64,000 bases of DNA from Diphasiastrum complanatum (lineage: Eukaryota > Streptophyta > Lycopodiopsida > Lycopodiales > Lycopodiaceae), in assembly GCA_029204225.1 (NCBI GenBank), contig CM055099.1:65053488-65117487 (forward strand). Reading direction: 5' to 3'. The notes below the pieces were generated by a model. It had not been told where the DNA came from and searched no databases. It was given only the letters and a program-made list of their open reading frames with translations. Made by a program: the position numbers and the translations under genes. Every line of letters begins with the position of its first letter. The first letter of the stretch is position 1. This document shows, piece by piece, positions 1-11,299 of this stretch.

Positions 1-735
1 CAAGAAGCAACTAAATACAAGAGAAGGTGCAAGATTGCACTTCATTGTATTAAGATGAATGTTGCAAATGATTTTTTCAAAGAAGTAGGAGCATGTACCT
101 CAGCCCAAGAGACTTGGGAGACTCTTCAAAAGATATATGAGTCCAAGAATTCCTCAAGGTTACTTTCCCTTAAGAACCAAGTTCTTCAATGCTTCCAAGG
201 GAAGAGTGAGAGTGGACATCAATTTGTTTTGAGAGTAAAAGATTTGAACAAAGAGCTTACTTATGTTGGTGAACCTATTAAAGAGAGTGAGCTTGTGTGG
301 CTTATGTAGTGATTTTACTAACCTTGTCCAAAGCTATGCCATCATGGGAAACTTGCCTACAATTGAAGACCTTCAAAGTGTATTGATGGCCGAGGAGAGT
401 AGGAAGGCTCATATCAAATCAAGGATGGAGAGGCTCTCCATCAATGATCGTGATGATAAAGCCTTATTTTTCAAGAGTAAAGGCAAAGCAAAGACCAATG
501 GAGGAGCATTCAAAAGGGAGCAGGCAAAGGACGGAGATCAAGGAGGATCCACATCCTCACCATCACAAGTCAAGCCCAAGAAGGACAAATCTAAGATAAA
601 GTGCTACTATTGTAGCAAGATGGGGCATTATGCCTCGGAATGCTTCAAGAGGAAGCAAGGTCAAAGCCAAGCCAACATTGGACAAGAGGAGGAAGAGAGC
701 TATCATGAGGACTCACTCATGATGTCAACCTTTTC
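1..735 (+). pseudogene. copia gag (capsid/nucleocapsid), frameshifted
   Basis: Gag packages the element RNA in a cytoplasmic particle. Reading frame 1 from the window start gives the UBN2-type capsid region, with the typical AQETWETLQKIYES block near 100-150. A frameshift near 300 moves the reading to frame 2, where SGFTNLVQSYAI-like sequence continues and a basic Lys-rich linker follows. A CX2CX4HX4C zinc knuckle (CYYCSKMGHYASEC) lies at 602-643 and binds RNA in this family. The start codon lies left of the window. The frameshift makes the protein non-functional. The family assignment rests on the zinc knuckle plus the downstream protease motif. Confidence 0.82.
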
Positions 736-1592
736 ATCATCAAATGTCAAAGGTGAAGATCCTTGGTGGATAGATAGTGGGGCTAGCTCCCACATGTCGG
801 GTAAAAGGGAGTATTTTTCTCAACTCACACCTTATGTAGGACCTACAAAGTCCATTTTTACAGCAAATGATCATGAATGTAAAGCTGAAGGTGTGGGATC
901 CATTCCCTCATGCTTAGGATCCTCCAAGAAGACTAAGATAGATGGTGTTCTCTTCATTCCTGGCATCACTAAGAATTTGCTTAGTGTTGGCCCACTTTTA
1001 GATCATGGTTTCATTGTGGAGTTCTCCTAATGTATGCAACATCAAGAAAAGTGGGATGATCATTAGCAAGGGGAACAAGGTTTGGGGGGTTGTTTAAGCT
1101 TGATGCTTTTGTAGATCCTAACCATTTGGTGATAGTATCCAAGGAGGACAAGATGACCACAAATGATTTGTGGGACAGGAGGCTTGGTCACATCAACACC
1201 AAGTCTATGGAAGTCATGTGCAAGGAGGAGCTTGCTCTAGGCCTTTCAATATCCATGGAAAAGGAGGAAAATGTTTGTGAAGCATGTGCTTTGGCTAAAG
1301 CACATAGGTTGCTTTTTTCTAACACTATCACTAAGACTACTCACCCTCTTAAGTGATTCATTCGGATGTGCATTTTGCTAGCACAAAGGGCAATGGTAGA
1401 GCCACAATGTTTATAATCTTGAATGATAAATCCTCTAAGAATCATATTGGCAAAGATATGGTTGAGATCAAGGAGGAGCTTGATCAAGAGGAGGAGCAAA
1501 ATCCGAGAGCTTCAACTATGCCAAGGAGAGCCACAAGAGCAAAGATGGAGCTATCAATGCTCATTTTTATCTTAGTTTTTTCATTTTTTTAG
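736..1592 (+). pseudogene. copia protease, GAG-pre-integrase and integrase start
   Basis: The aspartic protease motif WWIDSGASSHMSG starts at about 764 (catalytic D in DSG), followed by the usual LLSVGPLLDHGF block near 980. The frame breaks at about 1030. It resumes at 1090 with the GAG-pre-integrase zinc region: DLWDRRLGHIN supplies the His, and CEACALAKAHR supplies the Cys pair and the basic motif. A further shift near 1353 leads into IHSDVHFASTKG, the first strand of the integrase core with its first catalytic Asp. The rest of integrase is missing, and a charged linker fused behind it ends at 1592. Confidence 0.8.
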
Positions 1593-4500
1593 TATTCCAT
1601 GGGCTTTTTTTAGTTGTAATAGACTACGTGTAATTTATGGCAGTTAAAGCTATAGTGAAATCGTAATGGCTTAAAATCTGTGGGAATTAATGATTTCGAT
1701 GCATATAGTGGTTTTTTTGCAAATATGTTGCACGATCCATTTTGTAAATGCTCATTGGTATAAATCCTACAAGCACTTTTTGGTCTAATAAAACTACGTT
1801 TTTTTTGGTCAGTGCTCTATTAAGAAATCTGTACCCGTAATGAGTTCAATCAAACGTAACTTTTTTATGATTTTTTGGTTTTCTAATAAATGGAGTGAAA
1901 TTCTTGTTAGGGGTGGCAAATATAAATTCGCCAAACATCACTTGACAGGGATGGCCCCCTAAAGTGGGAAACGCATGGTTACAATTTTTGGACCACAGTG
2001 TGTTTTGAATTTCAACTAGGCAACAAACAAAAAATACTAAATGCAAAATCTATTTAATCGATAATTAGCCATTAGGATTTACAGCTTGGGCTTAAAAACA
2101 AAATTTTTTTTGGTGAGTAAAGCCTGAAAGTTGTTATTGACTAGATAAATCGTTGGCCAAGCTACTTTAGCTTATGCAACGTCCCAGAATAACAAAAAGT
2201 GAATTTCGTCGGTTTTTTTGCTTTGGGTAAGGTCTCCTCGTGGTGGAGGATGCAACCCATAAAAGTGTGATTGGGCTGAATTCCTAGAGGAATTCCATAA
2301 GGCTTTTTCACAATTGACGAATTAGATTCGCTTTAATTAACTGCAATGGGTAATCAAGAATGTGAATTCTTGGATTTTTTGGCCAAGGTGTCATTTTTTC
2401 AAAAATCATGCACGGCCAGAAAGGACCCAAAGGCCTAAGATGGAAACTGAAATGGAACGAAAAAAAATTGTTTCTTGATGTGCTTGAAGCCGTGGGCGTA
2501 CCAACACTATTTGTTAAGAACAAGAAAATGCCGGTTCATTCTTCCCCATTTCTAAATTTGTCACTATGAACCTTACGGTGATCGTAAAGATTGTGAAAAG
2601 GGGCAAAAGAATGTTTGTTTGAGTGAAGTTGGAATTTTTTATAAATTTCCGAGAACTTCATATATTTGTTTATTTTTTTGACACTTGGATCAGGATGTGG
2701 AGGGCCTTCATGGAAGAAGAACCTGTGGTATGGGATGCAGGCGATTCCAAAATGAAGATCTAAAACTAATTGGATCAGATGACCATAGTAAGGCCGTAAA
2801 TCTTAGAGATGCCAAATACTATCGGTCATAAAACAGGTGTTTTGTCGAAAATTTGAGATATTGGTCATGACCCCTTTTTTTTTGGATATGTCAAATTTAT
2901 AAAACCGAAAACCCAGCAAGCTATTTCTTAATAAATGATATACTAGTGAATTTCTTAACACATTTATTAACCCGAAAATTTGTGATTCCTTGGAAGGTAA
3001 TACTAATTACCCGTTGACCATGGACGATGTCACAAAAATGGTTAATGAAACTTATGCTCTCTACTTGAATCTTCAAGAAATCCTTTTATGATTTACGGGT
3101 CAATTCTCAAGCTTGGTAACCAAGAAGGTCTTTGGTTAAATCATTGTGTTGGGACATCATTGGTATTTGTTTACAATGTTGCAACACTTCTTTTGGCTTT
3201 TAAGATTTTCTCGGATCTCTTCTTGGACTGTTCTCCTAGGCAAATCTCAAATGATCTGCACCCCTTAGAAACTCGTGGTGTTTCCTGTTAAAAAGGGGGA
3301 GAAGTAGGAAGAAAAGAGAATTATTAAGGAGAAACATCGGTCTAAGATTCAAGGAGGAATCTGTTATATCGATGATGGACCTATTATATGAATTAGAAAC
3401 GATAGGATATTTAGATATCACAAAAATCCTTTATGGATTATAGTGGATATCTGGGTTGAAAACTTAAAGGGGAGAAATTTAGAAAGTACGCTTGCGGTAG
3501 AAAAGTGGCTGATAACAAGTCCGATTGATTTGGGTCAGAACTTGCTAATTCTATTGCAGGATGGTGGTTGTTGGAACCTATTCCTTGCTGATAATAGTCA
3601 ACTTGATCTTAGTATAAACTGAGATCCGTGGGTTGATGCAAGGAAGGAAATTCATGCTAGCAACATATTCTTTTGAGTAGTCTCTGGTTGAGATTTTGGA
3701 TATGAAATAGCACTCTTTGAGAAATATTCTCTCTTAGAGGATAACCAAGTTATAGGATTCTCGGTTATGAAAGTGTTGTGTACAGATCTGGAGTTATCTG
3801 TAGAGATATGCTATGTGGTAAATCTTTGTAGGATCGTTAAAACCTTTTGTACAAACTTCTAATCCTGTGGATCTACAAAGTATTCTATGAACTAAGTTTA
3901 TTTGCATGCATAAACTAGTTGTTGATACATAGGCATATTGATGAGAATTGTGTTTAAGACAATTTCTCGCTGGGTTAGTAATTTCTCATTGAGAATTGCT
4001 TATTGACCTAGAAGTGATTTAGAATCAGATTAAATGTGATGTTTTGGTACCACACCTAGACATTTAAAATATTTTCTAAATCAGATACAATTAATCGATT
4101 CAGAAGCGTTATTTCTGAGTTAGTTGTGGAAAATCAACAATATAATCTTACGTATGGATGTTGTTGTTGAGATGTGTTGCTTATAAGTCACAACATTTAT
4201 GAATCATTTTGGATTCATTTACAGATGGGTGTGCATACAATACATAAAAAAACTTTTGGGCTATCCCTTCCCATTTGGAAAGGATGGAATGCTATCTCAG
4301 AAGACTCAAGAGAGTTGGATAGTTGTTTGCCAAAAGTTAGAACTTCTCGTAATGAGGTTTCAGTAAATCTTAAGTTACTCTAGATTAGAACTTAAGAGGA
4401 AAATCTAGACGTATTCTAGATTAAGACCCTAACTTTGGAATGACACTTTGTGCCATGTCTAAAGTAAGGACGTTTTTTAGATTACAATCCTTATATTGGC

Positions 4501-4690
4501 ACCGTGTGTGAGTTGTAAAAGTCTGGAACTTTCCATATGGAAAGGACTTTGTGAACAGCTCATGTGTCTTTTAAGAATTGTATTGCACTCTTATGATATG
4601 GTATGGTCTCAGGAATCTGGAGAGTTGAGATTGGTGAATCATAACCTAGATTCTGAGATATACCTAAATAGGAGGAGATTGTGTTCACGG
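1593..4690. other. unassigned AT-rich spacer, no supported gene
   Basis: About 3.1 kb with no convincing coding signal. Short open frames occur on both strands, but none shows a recognisable motif. The stretch has many T runs of 6-9 bases (for example near 2100 and 2870). It may be the fully decayed body of the Ty3 element whose integrase end begins near 4700, but I cannot show this. Confidence 0.5.
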
Positions 4691-5755
4691 TAGGTTACCG
4701 TGGATGAATAAACAAGATAGTGGAATTTTGGTAATGATTGGCCATCTTACCAAATCGACTATGTTTATTTGGGTAAAGACCAAGTAATTATTTGAGTATT
4801 TGTTTTGGCTTTACGGATTACCAAAGTGGCATTCGCGATTCGAAGTTCACTGGTCACTTTTGGTTGGCCGTATTCGCTAAACTAGAGATGACTTTGAGCT
4901 TAAATTTCTTCTAATCATTGGTAGTTACCTTCTTTTATTGAGTATAGGACAAGAATCCGATGAATTATGATTGACGAACCATAGTTCAAATTCTAGTTAT
5001 ACTTGATCGGTTAAAAGAAGGATTACCTACAAGATCAGAAGATCAGTTAAGATATCTATTCATATTTTCTCCTCGGAGAGGTAATCACCTTGATGGAGAT
5101 TGGGTTATAGTAAGCATTTGGCTACCGGTTATAGCCCGTGTGTGCTTACATATAGTTTTAAACCTATATCACCCATTGCGGTTGAGATTCGGTCGATCAA
5201 GTTTTCAAAAGTAGCGAATTTCCTATTTGATATGTAGGAAATGCTACAGTCTGCACGTGAGAATGTCTAGTGTACCCAAGATGGGGACCGACATTATGCA
5301 AGTCTAAAAAGATCACCGAGAGACTGCCAAATGGGGGATTGGGTATTTTTTGAGAATCTCGATGGATTCAAGTGTAATGCGTACTGGCAAGCATTATAAG
5401 TTGTCCCCTAGATATAGAGGACCGTTTGAGATCTTAAAAAAGATCGGATCCTTAGCTTACCAATTGGAACTCCCGGAAGGATCGCAAGTGCATTCCGTGT
5501 TTCACATTAGTCGTCTCAAAAAGAATCTACATGAAGGAGAGCATCTTGGATTTGGAGATCAATTGGACCTGTTGGATGAATCATCAGGTGTATCTCACTT
5601 GAGCCCGAAAAGATCTTGGAAACAAGAACTAAACGATTGAGAAATTGCACAGTTACCGAGCATCTGGTTCGATGGAAAGGATACATGGACGATGACGATT
5701 CCTGGGAACAGGAAGGAGGCTTAAGGAGGATCTTTCCTAGTTTTAAGTTCTGAGG
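4691..5755 (+). pseudogene. Ty3/gypsy chromovirus integrase C-terminus with chromodomain
   Basis: At about 4720-4780 the plus strand reads SGILVMIGHLTKSTMFIWVK, a decayed copy of the integrase core start (usual form: lxVVVDRLTKSAHFxP). LYGLPKWHSRF follows near 4810. At 5281-5340 DRHYASLKRSPRDCQMGDWVFF matches the linker before the GPY/F module. From 5380 the module is clear: LSPRYRGPFEILKKIG, then LPEGSQVHSVFHISRLKK. After a frame change near 5600, EKILETRTKRLRNCTVTEHL and VRWKGYMDDDDSWEQE form a chromodomain, which in this family directs insertion by reading histone marks. Stops and frameshifts throughout show that it is dead. Confidence 0.8.
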
Positions 5756-5768
5756 ACAGAACTTGAAT

Positions 5769-5780
5769 AAGGGGGGGAGA
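5769..5780 (+). promoter_or_regulatory. polypurine tract of the chromodomain Ty3 element
   Basis: Twelve purines (AAGGGGGGGAGA) lie directly before a TGTCATGCCC LTR start and after the last integrase codons. This is the expected position for the plus-strand DNA primer of a Ty3 element. Confidence 0.75.
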
Positions 5781-5781
5781 A

Positions 5782-6375
5782 TGTCATGCCCATGACTGGT
5801 CTCGGGTAGCGTATCTACGCTAGGGACTGATAGACCAACAACCCGTAAGTTAATTGTGACTATAAGGGTATTGGGGCCCTTATGTGTACATGGTCATAAT
5901 TAATGGTTGTAGGCCTAAACACTTGATGGTGGATTTGTATGGGTCTATCAGTGAGTCATTGGAGAACTGGATGACGTGGCCCAGATAGGCTGCAGAGGTG
6001 TCCAGTGAGGTGTCACAGTGCACTACTAGTGGTGCATGGGCCTTGGAGGGTATAAGTATACATGTTGGGCTCTCACTACTGTATGCTTGATAGCATGACC
6101 GATGGCAGGATGCTGCTGGTGTGATGTCTCATTCTCTTTGAGATTGATCCATAGCTTGGGGGCTAGATCCGTTCGATCTAGGTTTGGTTGGGTTGGTTTG
6201 TCCACCATCAGGTTCCATTGTGTTGCTATTGATTGACATGCTTAGAACAGGATCCTTGGATTGAGGACTTTATAGCTACGGACTCCAAACGAAGGGCATC
6301 CGGACTGTACCTGCAAGTACGGTACCGCAAAACAGAGTGATTGTAGCGGAGAAAGTGTTCGGAGTGCGGCAAAAG
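5782..6375 (+). repeat. 3' LTR of the chromodomain Ty3 element
   Basis: Starts with TGTCATGCCC immediately after the polypurine tract. A TATA-like GGGTATAAGTATAC lies at about 6048. The right end is not certain, because no second copy exists in the window. Copia coding begins by about 6376, so the LTR is either about 590 bp long or truncated by that element. Confidence 0.6.
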
Positions 6376-7856
6376 TGATTTCACCATTCCATTGGGCACG
6401 TAGTGGGGAAACCAAAGCAAGCAGGTAACCTTGTCGATGAGGGTGAGATTGAAGACTCTAGCATCTTCATATCAGCATTGTCATCTAATCAAGATGATCA
6501 AGTGTGGTATATTGACTCGAGAGCCACAAAACACATGACAGGTAACAAGGATTGGTTCAGTAGCTTGAAAGTGCTGGATAATGGAACAACAAATGGTGAT
6601 GTGTGCAAGATCAAGGGGATAGGCATCATTTCAATCCAACTACTTGATGGCAAAAGCAAGATGAATAGAGAGGTACTTTACGTAGCAGGTTTGAAGAAAA
6701 ATCTACTTTCTATTGGAGTCCATACTGATCAGAAGTTGAAAGTAGAATTTGCCAGCCTCAATTTCATGAGAAAATTGAAAATGGTGAGAGGATTGCCTAG
6801 GATAGAAGACCACTTGAAATCGATGTGTGAAACATGTGTGTATGGGAAGCAGCATTGAGAGAAGTTCAATGAAGGAGGTGTCCTGGATGTGATCCACATA
6901 GATTTTTGCGGGCCTATGAGGACAATGTCCTTAGGTAAAGCCTTCTATTTCATGACCTTTATTGATGATATGTCACGTAAGACGTGGATTTACTTCTTGA
7001 AGAAGAAATCGGATGCATTTGACAATCTCAAGAGACAATCTACGCAAGCTCATACTCCTGCTCTTAATGGTGTAGTTGAGTTGAAGAATTGTACAATTGT
7101 GGAAAGCACCAGATCTATGCTAGATAAGATGAAACTACCAAAAGATTTTTGGTCAGAAGCATGTAGTATGGCAGCCTATCTTCAAAATAGAAGTCCTACC
7201 ATTGCCATACCAAAGATAACACCTGAGGAGGCATTCACGAAGTAGAAGCCAAAGGTGAACCACTTGCGAATCTTTGGATGTAAGGCCTTTGTACACATTC
7301 CTAAGGAAGAGAGACAAACTTGATGTGAAAGCTATCAAGTGTATATTCCTAGGATACGATGATCATGTGAAGGGCTATAGATGTTTTGATCAAGTGAAAA
7401 ACAAAATCTATGTAAGCCGTGATGTCATCTTTGATGAATCCAAGATGTATGAAAACGAGGATGTTGAGAAGATAGATACATCCAGTGGAAAGATGGTATA
7501 GTGAGGATACCTATTGATGATGATCCATTTATTGACTTTCCTAGTGATGAATATGAGGATACATCTCAAGATACTACTACTCAACCTCAAGAAGCAAGTT
7601 GGAGAGGTAGAGATAAACCTTTTGGTGCAAGAAGGATTGAAGTTGCAGGTGACAAACGCAAGGAAAAAGATGTACTGTGAGATACATTTTCACCAGGAAG
7701 CCGATCACCTGACAGGAAGCTCCCTAAGTGGTTTGAGGAATTATTGGAGAGCCGCGACATAGATGACTTTCCAGGATCATCTAGCCAGGGAGAGCTACAA
7801 AGATCAATAAGAGAGAAGACTCAACCTGAAAGGTGTGAAAGAAATTATGCTCTCTA
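6376..7856 (+). pseudogene. Ty1/copia remnant: protease, integrase pieces, post-integrase linker
   Basis: Reads GKPKQAGNLVDEGEIED (tail of a zinc-knuckle region), then a protease with WYIDSRATKHMTG (normally DSGATxHM, so the catalytic Gly is lost) at about 6508. KNLLSIGVHTD and the CETCVYGKQH of GAG-pre-integrase follow, then a stop at 6856 and the integrase core VIHIDFCGPMRTMSLGKAFYF with FIDDMSRKTW. At about 7035 the core is internally deleted and jumps to TPALNGVVELKNCTIVESTR, in which a V stands where the catalytic E of NGVxER would be expected one residue later. LRIFGCKAFVHIPKEE and KCIFLGYDDHVKGYRCFD follow. A linker ending near QRSIREKTQPERC is the last part; RT is absent. Multiple stops and frameshifts. 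Confidence 0.85.
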
Positions 7857-8237
7857 GGCAAATGCGTTGAATCTTACTCTACTTCTTCACATGTCAGATG
7901 GTTCCCTATCTTACCATAAAGGCATTTAGTTCAGTAAAGGTGCTTTACAACATTCACGTAGTACTACTAATGGAAAAACCATTACCTTGTTTCGTTTGAG
8001 AAAAATACCATTCTATCGCCTGACGAGTATAATGAATCGTTCAATAGGTGAGTATGAAATTTGCAAAATAATAACAAGAATCCATTCGCGGATTGGCATA
8101 TATCATTCACAATCTATATACTTGACACATAATTGGATAAACCACATTACCTCAGGTGTGAGAGAAGAACCGAAAATCGTAGAGGCACTAGTCATGAATG
8201 CCTCAATCCTAGCCACATTGCCCTTATCATCTTGCTT
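7857..8237 (-). repeat. probable far end of element B's 3' LTR, broken
   Basis: Bases 7927-8237 match 31198-31490, inside B's 5' LTR, in the same orientation and at high identity by eye (shared ends near TTCAGTAAA and CTTATCATCTTGCTT). Bases 7857-7932 match 30860-30922 in the opposite orientation, so this piece is rearranged. Its place directly left of element A fits A having inserted into B's 3' LTR. The terminal part of B's LTR (the 30189-30780 type) is absent here. Confidence 0.55.
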
Positions 8238-10362
8238 GATTGATGTCAAGTGTTTATATTTATTAGTATCTAGTTGTATGTGAAACTTCTGATCACTGCC
8301 CATAGCCTGCCTACGCTTGCTCGAGGCCTGTATTGCCTGCATGGGGCCCTGCACTACCTAGTTGCGGCCTATCCATCTTTGCTATTCTCTGTTACAAGCT
8401 GCTACGACCTCCAAGCCCTACCTACTGGCTGCCTGCAGCTCATCGCTGCCTTGCTGGCCCTGTGTTTAGCCTGCTAGCTCATCGCTGCCTGCGGCCCTGC
8501 TTTGTCTATCTGCGGCCGTTTTCGCCTGCCTTGATCTGCCCATCTGTCCTCGCTGCCTCACCTACTGTTTGCTAGCCCCGTTTTCCGCCTGTGTGGCCCT
8601 GTCTACCTCTGTGTGCGGCTTTCTAAGGCCTATACCTACTGTTTGCGGCCAATAGGGTGCTGCCACATGGCCTCCAACTGTCAAACCAGGCTCCTGCCTA
8701 ACTGTGACCTACAAAGCCTGCCTGCCTACTAATTTTTCCGGTGCCTTGTGGATCCTTCCAATGATTGGTGGTAAAGTTTTTGTTCTCTGATCTCGCTACT
8801 TGTTCAAGTATCGGCAGAAAACGACAAGTGCAAACGACTCTCTGAAGAACAAAGGCAAAGCTACCTCAGACCAAAAGTGGCATTCATGACTAGTACTTCA
8901 ACGATTTCCGGTCACCTATATTCTCACTGAGGTATGGTTTTACTTCATCTCGGTTGGATTTTATAGTCTCTATTTTTTGTACTTGCTTGCTTCCCGTGGG
9001 AATATGTGTGCTTGAAGTCCGTACTTGCCTTCATTAATTGAAGGAGTGGTAGGATACTTAGAAATCATTGCGTAGTTGTAGCATGCTAATACTATGTGGG
9101 GACTTAATCATTTCAATAATTCTGCATTTGCCATGTCCCTATCGAGACCTAATCAATTGTGGTTTCTTTCTGAAAGAGTAGATAGTGAAGTATCATACCT
9201 GTGTACTAGGTATTAGTTTTTCGTAGCCTTCGTCATTCCAAATTAGGCAATGACAGCTGCGTCTTCCATATGTACTTGTATTATGAGCACCGGACCGTCT
9301 TTTTGAGTCAAGTTTAGAAAAGTGACTTTATATTGTATTAAAGTAGTAAAACAGTTTTCTGATGTTAGATGAGTGAAATTATTGTATGTCGTGACTAGAA
9401 TACTAGGAACCCAAGCATTTCTTATATTTATCATTTTTTCCGTCAGTATCCAAAAGTCCTATTACATACTCTGGTAAAGGAGACAAGTGTTTTTCGATAG
9501 TATGCATTAATATTATGAAAGCCAGGGTTTTTCCCACGGTTAGAGCAAGTAAACGGTTGTGTATTGCGGTTTGGTAGCATATGAAAACGTTTTCTTCATA
9601 GTCACTACATTTGGTCATTGGTCGGTCTATAAACTAGTTGACATACAACATTATTGATAATTTGTGGAAATCGTCAAGTTCTGAAGTGTTTCTTCCATTT
9701 TGTCAATTATGAAGCACGTCAGCTGGACTCGACCTCTGTGAAACACCAGAGCGGGCCATCCACCATCCGCGGTTGAAATACACCGCCTTGGTTAAGTGTC
9801 ACACTAGTCACACCCACCGTCGGTACTGTCTAGCGAAATATCTAGACCCGACGGTCGGCGAAAATACCGCCGCTTAGCAAACAAAGCGGTGCGTATAACT
9901 TGCACCCCACGAGCACATCATAGACAGTAAATCGGTTTCCAGCCCATGTAAGATCTTTACCAACTGTAAGCCGAATTCACTGGGGAAAGAGACATTAGCG
10001 ATCAGAAGTTTTTGCGAAACCATAATTCTAGGAAGCTAGTGAATCATTGCACCAAAATACTTGCAACCGTATCTCTGAGCCTGGAAAACTCTCATCGGTT
10101 GGGGAGCACGGAATGTGCTTCGTCTTTGAATGGAAGACAGGATTCTGGAACAGATAAATGGTACTCTGGGAGTCCATCATCATCGTGTTTGGCCCCTCTT
10201 GTGGTATTCCGATTGCCTCCAACATCATCCGCAGCCCCCAGGATTGGATGTGGCAGGACCTTCGTTACTCACGTAGGGCATAGCCACCATCAGTAGTGGT
10301 GCCCCTTGACTTTCTTAGGACGTTTTGGCTGGACCAATCCCCTGCCAAAAATGGCCCTAACA
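8238..10362 (+). repeat. element A 5' LTR, left-truncated
   Basis: Direct copy of 18775-21023. The match starts at GATTGATGTCAAGTG and ends at CCCTAACA, the LTR end. About the first 1.0 kb present in the 3' LTR (17757-18774) is missing here, as is a further internal block between the TTGTATGTGAA at 8282 and CTGATCACTGCCC. The 39-bp unit AGCTCATCGCTGCC... is present once in full (8437-8475) plus a partial copy, against two full copies in the 3' LTR. ORFs in the CTGCC-rich part (8274-8575) are composition artefacts. Confidence 0.8.
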
Positions 10363-10363
10363 T

Positions 10364-10380
10364 TGGTGCGTCTGCCGGGA
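10364..10380 (+). promoter_or_regulatory. primer binding site of element A
   Basis: TGGTGCGTCTGCCGGGA starts two bases after the LTR end CTAACA. The same sequence lies at the mirror position in element B. Position and the TGG start fit a tRNA-primed minus-strand origin. I did not identify the tRNA. Confidence 0.7.
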
Positions 10381-10817
10381 GTAAAAAAATTTCAGGAGAT
10401 GTTGCTTGAAAGAGTAGTTATCCATATTGTTGGACTACAAAGCACTAGTTGTCATACTCCCAAAAGTCTACACGTTTCGTAGGTCCTAGGTTGCGTGTGT
10501 TGAAAACAATTCCACTATCTAAACTGTCAGCCGCAAGCTAGCATCATCGTACAAGCGGCTAGTACCACGTTGATCACAAGACGAAGTGGTTAGCACCACA
10601 CAGTGATGTGATGATCCCACACCTAGAACATACGTTATGAGTTCACAATCCAACCCTAGCTGCATGTGATCCGACTTCGCCAAGGCCATTCTACTTCCAA
10701 CAGTTTGGAATACAATTTGGACTGGAGACTGCATACAATTTTCACCAGCAGGGAGTTTAGGTTGTGATGCCAAGTACTACTAGAAATCTTTCATAGAGTG
10801 ACGGGACAGGTCGAAGA

Positions 10818-11108
10818 ATGGGGTTCTGTATGAAGCCTAGGGTGAAAGTGAAAACCAGGGCCCTAAGTCGAAAGTCATTAACCTACAACCCACCAACCCT
10901 AGCATCCCGTAGAGACGGCACCTGGTACAAAGAACCAAGAAAAATTGTACATGGGTATGGTTGCATTAGGATTGAGCAGAAAAATGACCAAGTAGAGTTA
11001 GTTAGGTCGTATGCAGTATTAGTGGACGAAGGATGGATGACCTATGAGATAACATGGGAAAATCACAAAACGCATGTGCAACGACAATTGATTGCTATCT
11101 GTAAGTGA
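10818..11108 (+). CDS. element A ORF1, small protein upstream of gag
   Basis: A 96-residue frame starting MGFCMKPRVKVKTRALS, rich in Lys/Arg at the N-terminus, with a Trp-rich C-terminal half (DGTWYKEPRK, EGWMTYEITWENHKTHVQ). Element B has a close homologue at 29500-29766, so the frame is conserved between two diverged copies, although B stops eight residues earlier through a CGA-to-TGA change. It sits 190 bp before gag and in another frame. Ogre-type relatives in the Tat lineage also carry an ORF upstream of gag, but I see no clear sequence kinship. The last codons overlap a perfect plant donor-like GTAAGTGAG. Function unknown. Confidence 0.55.
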   Translation: MGFCMKPRVKVKTRALSRKSLTYNPPTLASRRDGTWYKEPRKIVHGYGCIRIEQKNDQVELVRSYAVLVDEGWMTYEITWENHKTHVQRQLIAICK

Positions 11109-11299
11109 GAAATCTATTATGCAACAATCATTAGTGTCACCCTAGACAAGACATCATAGGTATACCAAGGAAACCTAGGTCTAAGGGAGCACCGCACGGA
11201 GAGACTTCAAATCCCCAGAGAGAGCGTTTAGGGGTTAGAAGAAGCAATCATGGGTTTCTTGTCCAACCAGTCTTAAATGATGAGTCTCACCCACCTATA

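Larger units (their letters stand above)
1..1592 (+). mobile_element. Ty1/copia retrotransposon remnant, internally deleted
   Basis: Remains of a copia element with gag, protease, GAG-pre-integrase and the first residues of integrase in the usual order. At about 1440 the reading jumps to a charged stretch (EELDQEEEQNPRAS, then RRATRAK) that resembles the linker between integrase and RT, so most of integrase is deleted and no RT or RNase H follows. No LTR was found on either side, and the left end is cut by the window. The coding line needs several frame changes, so this is an old, dead copy. Confidence 0.85.

Noticed and set aside
8274-8575. Leu/Cys/Ala-rich frames here and at 18866-19409
   Set aside because: They come from CTGCC-rich repeats inside the A LTRs, and two frames overlap each other with equal plausibility.
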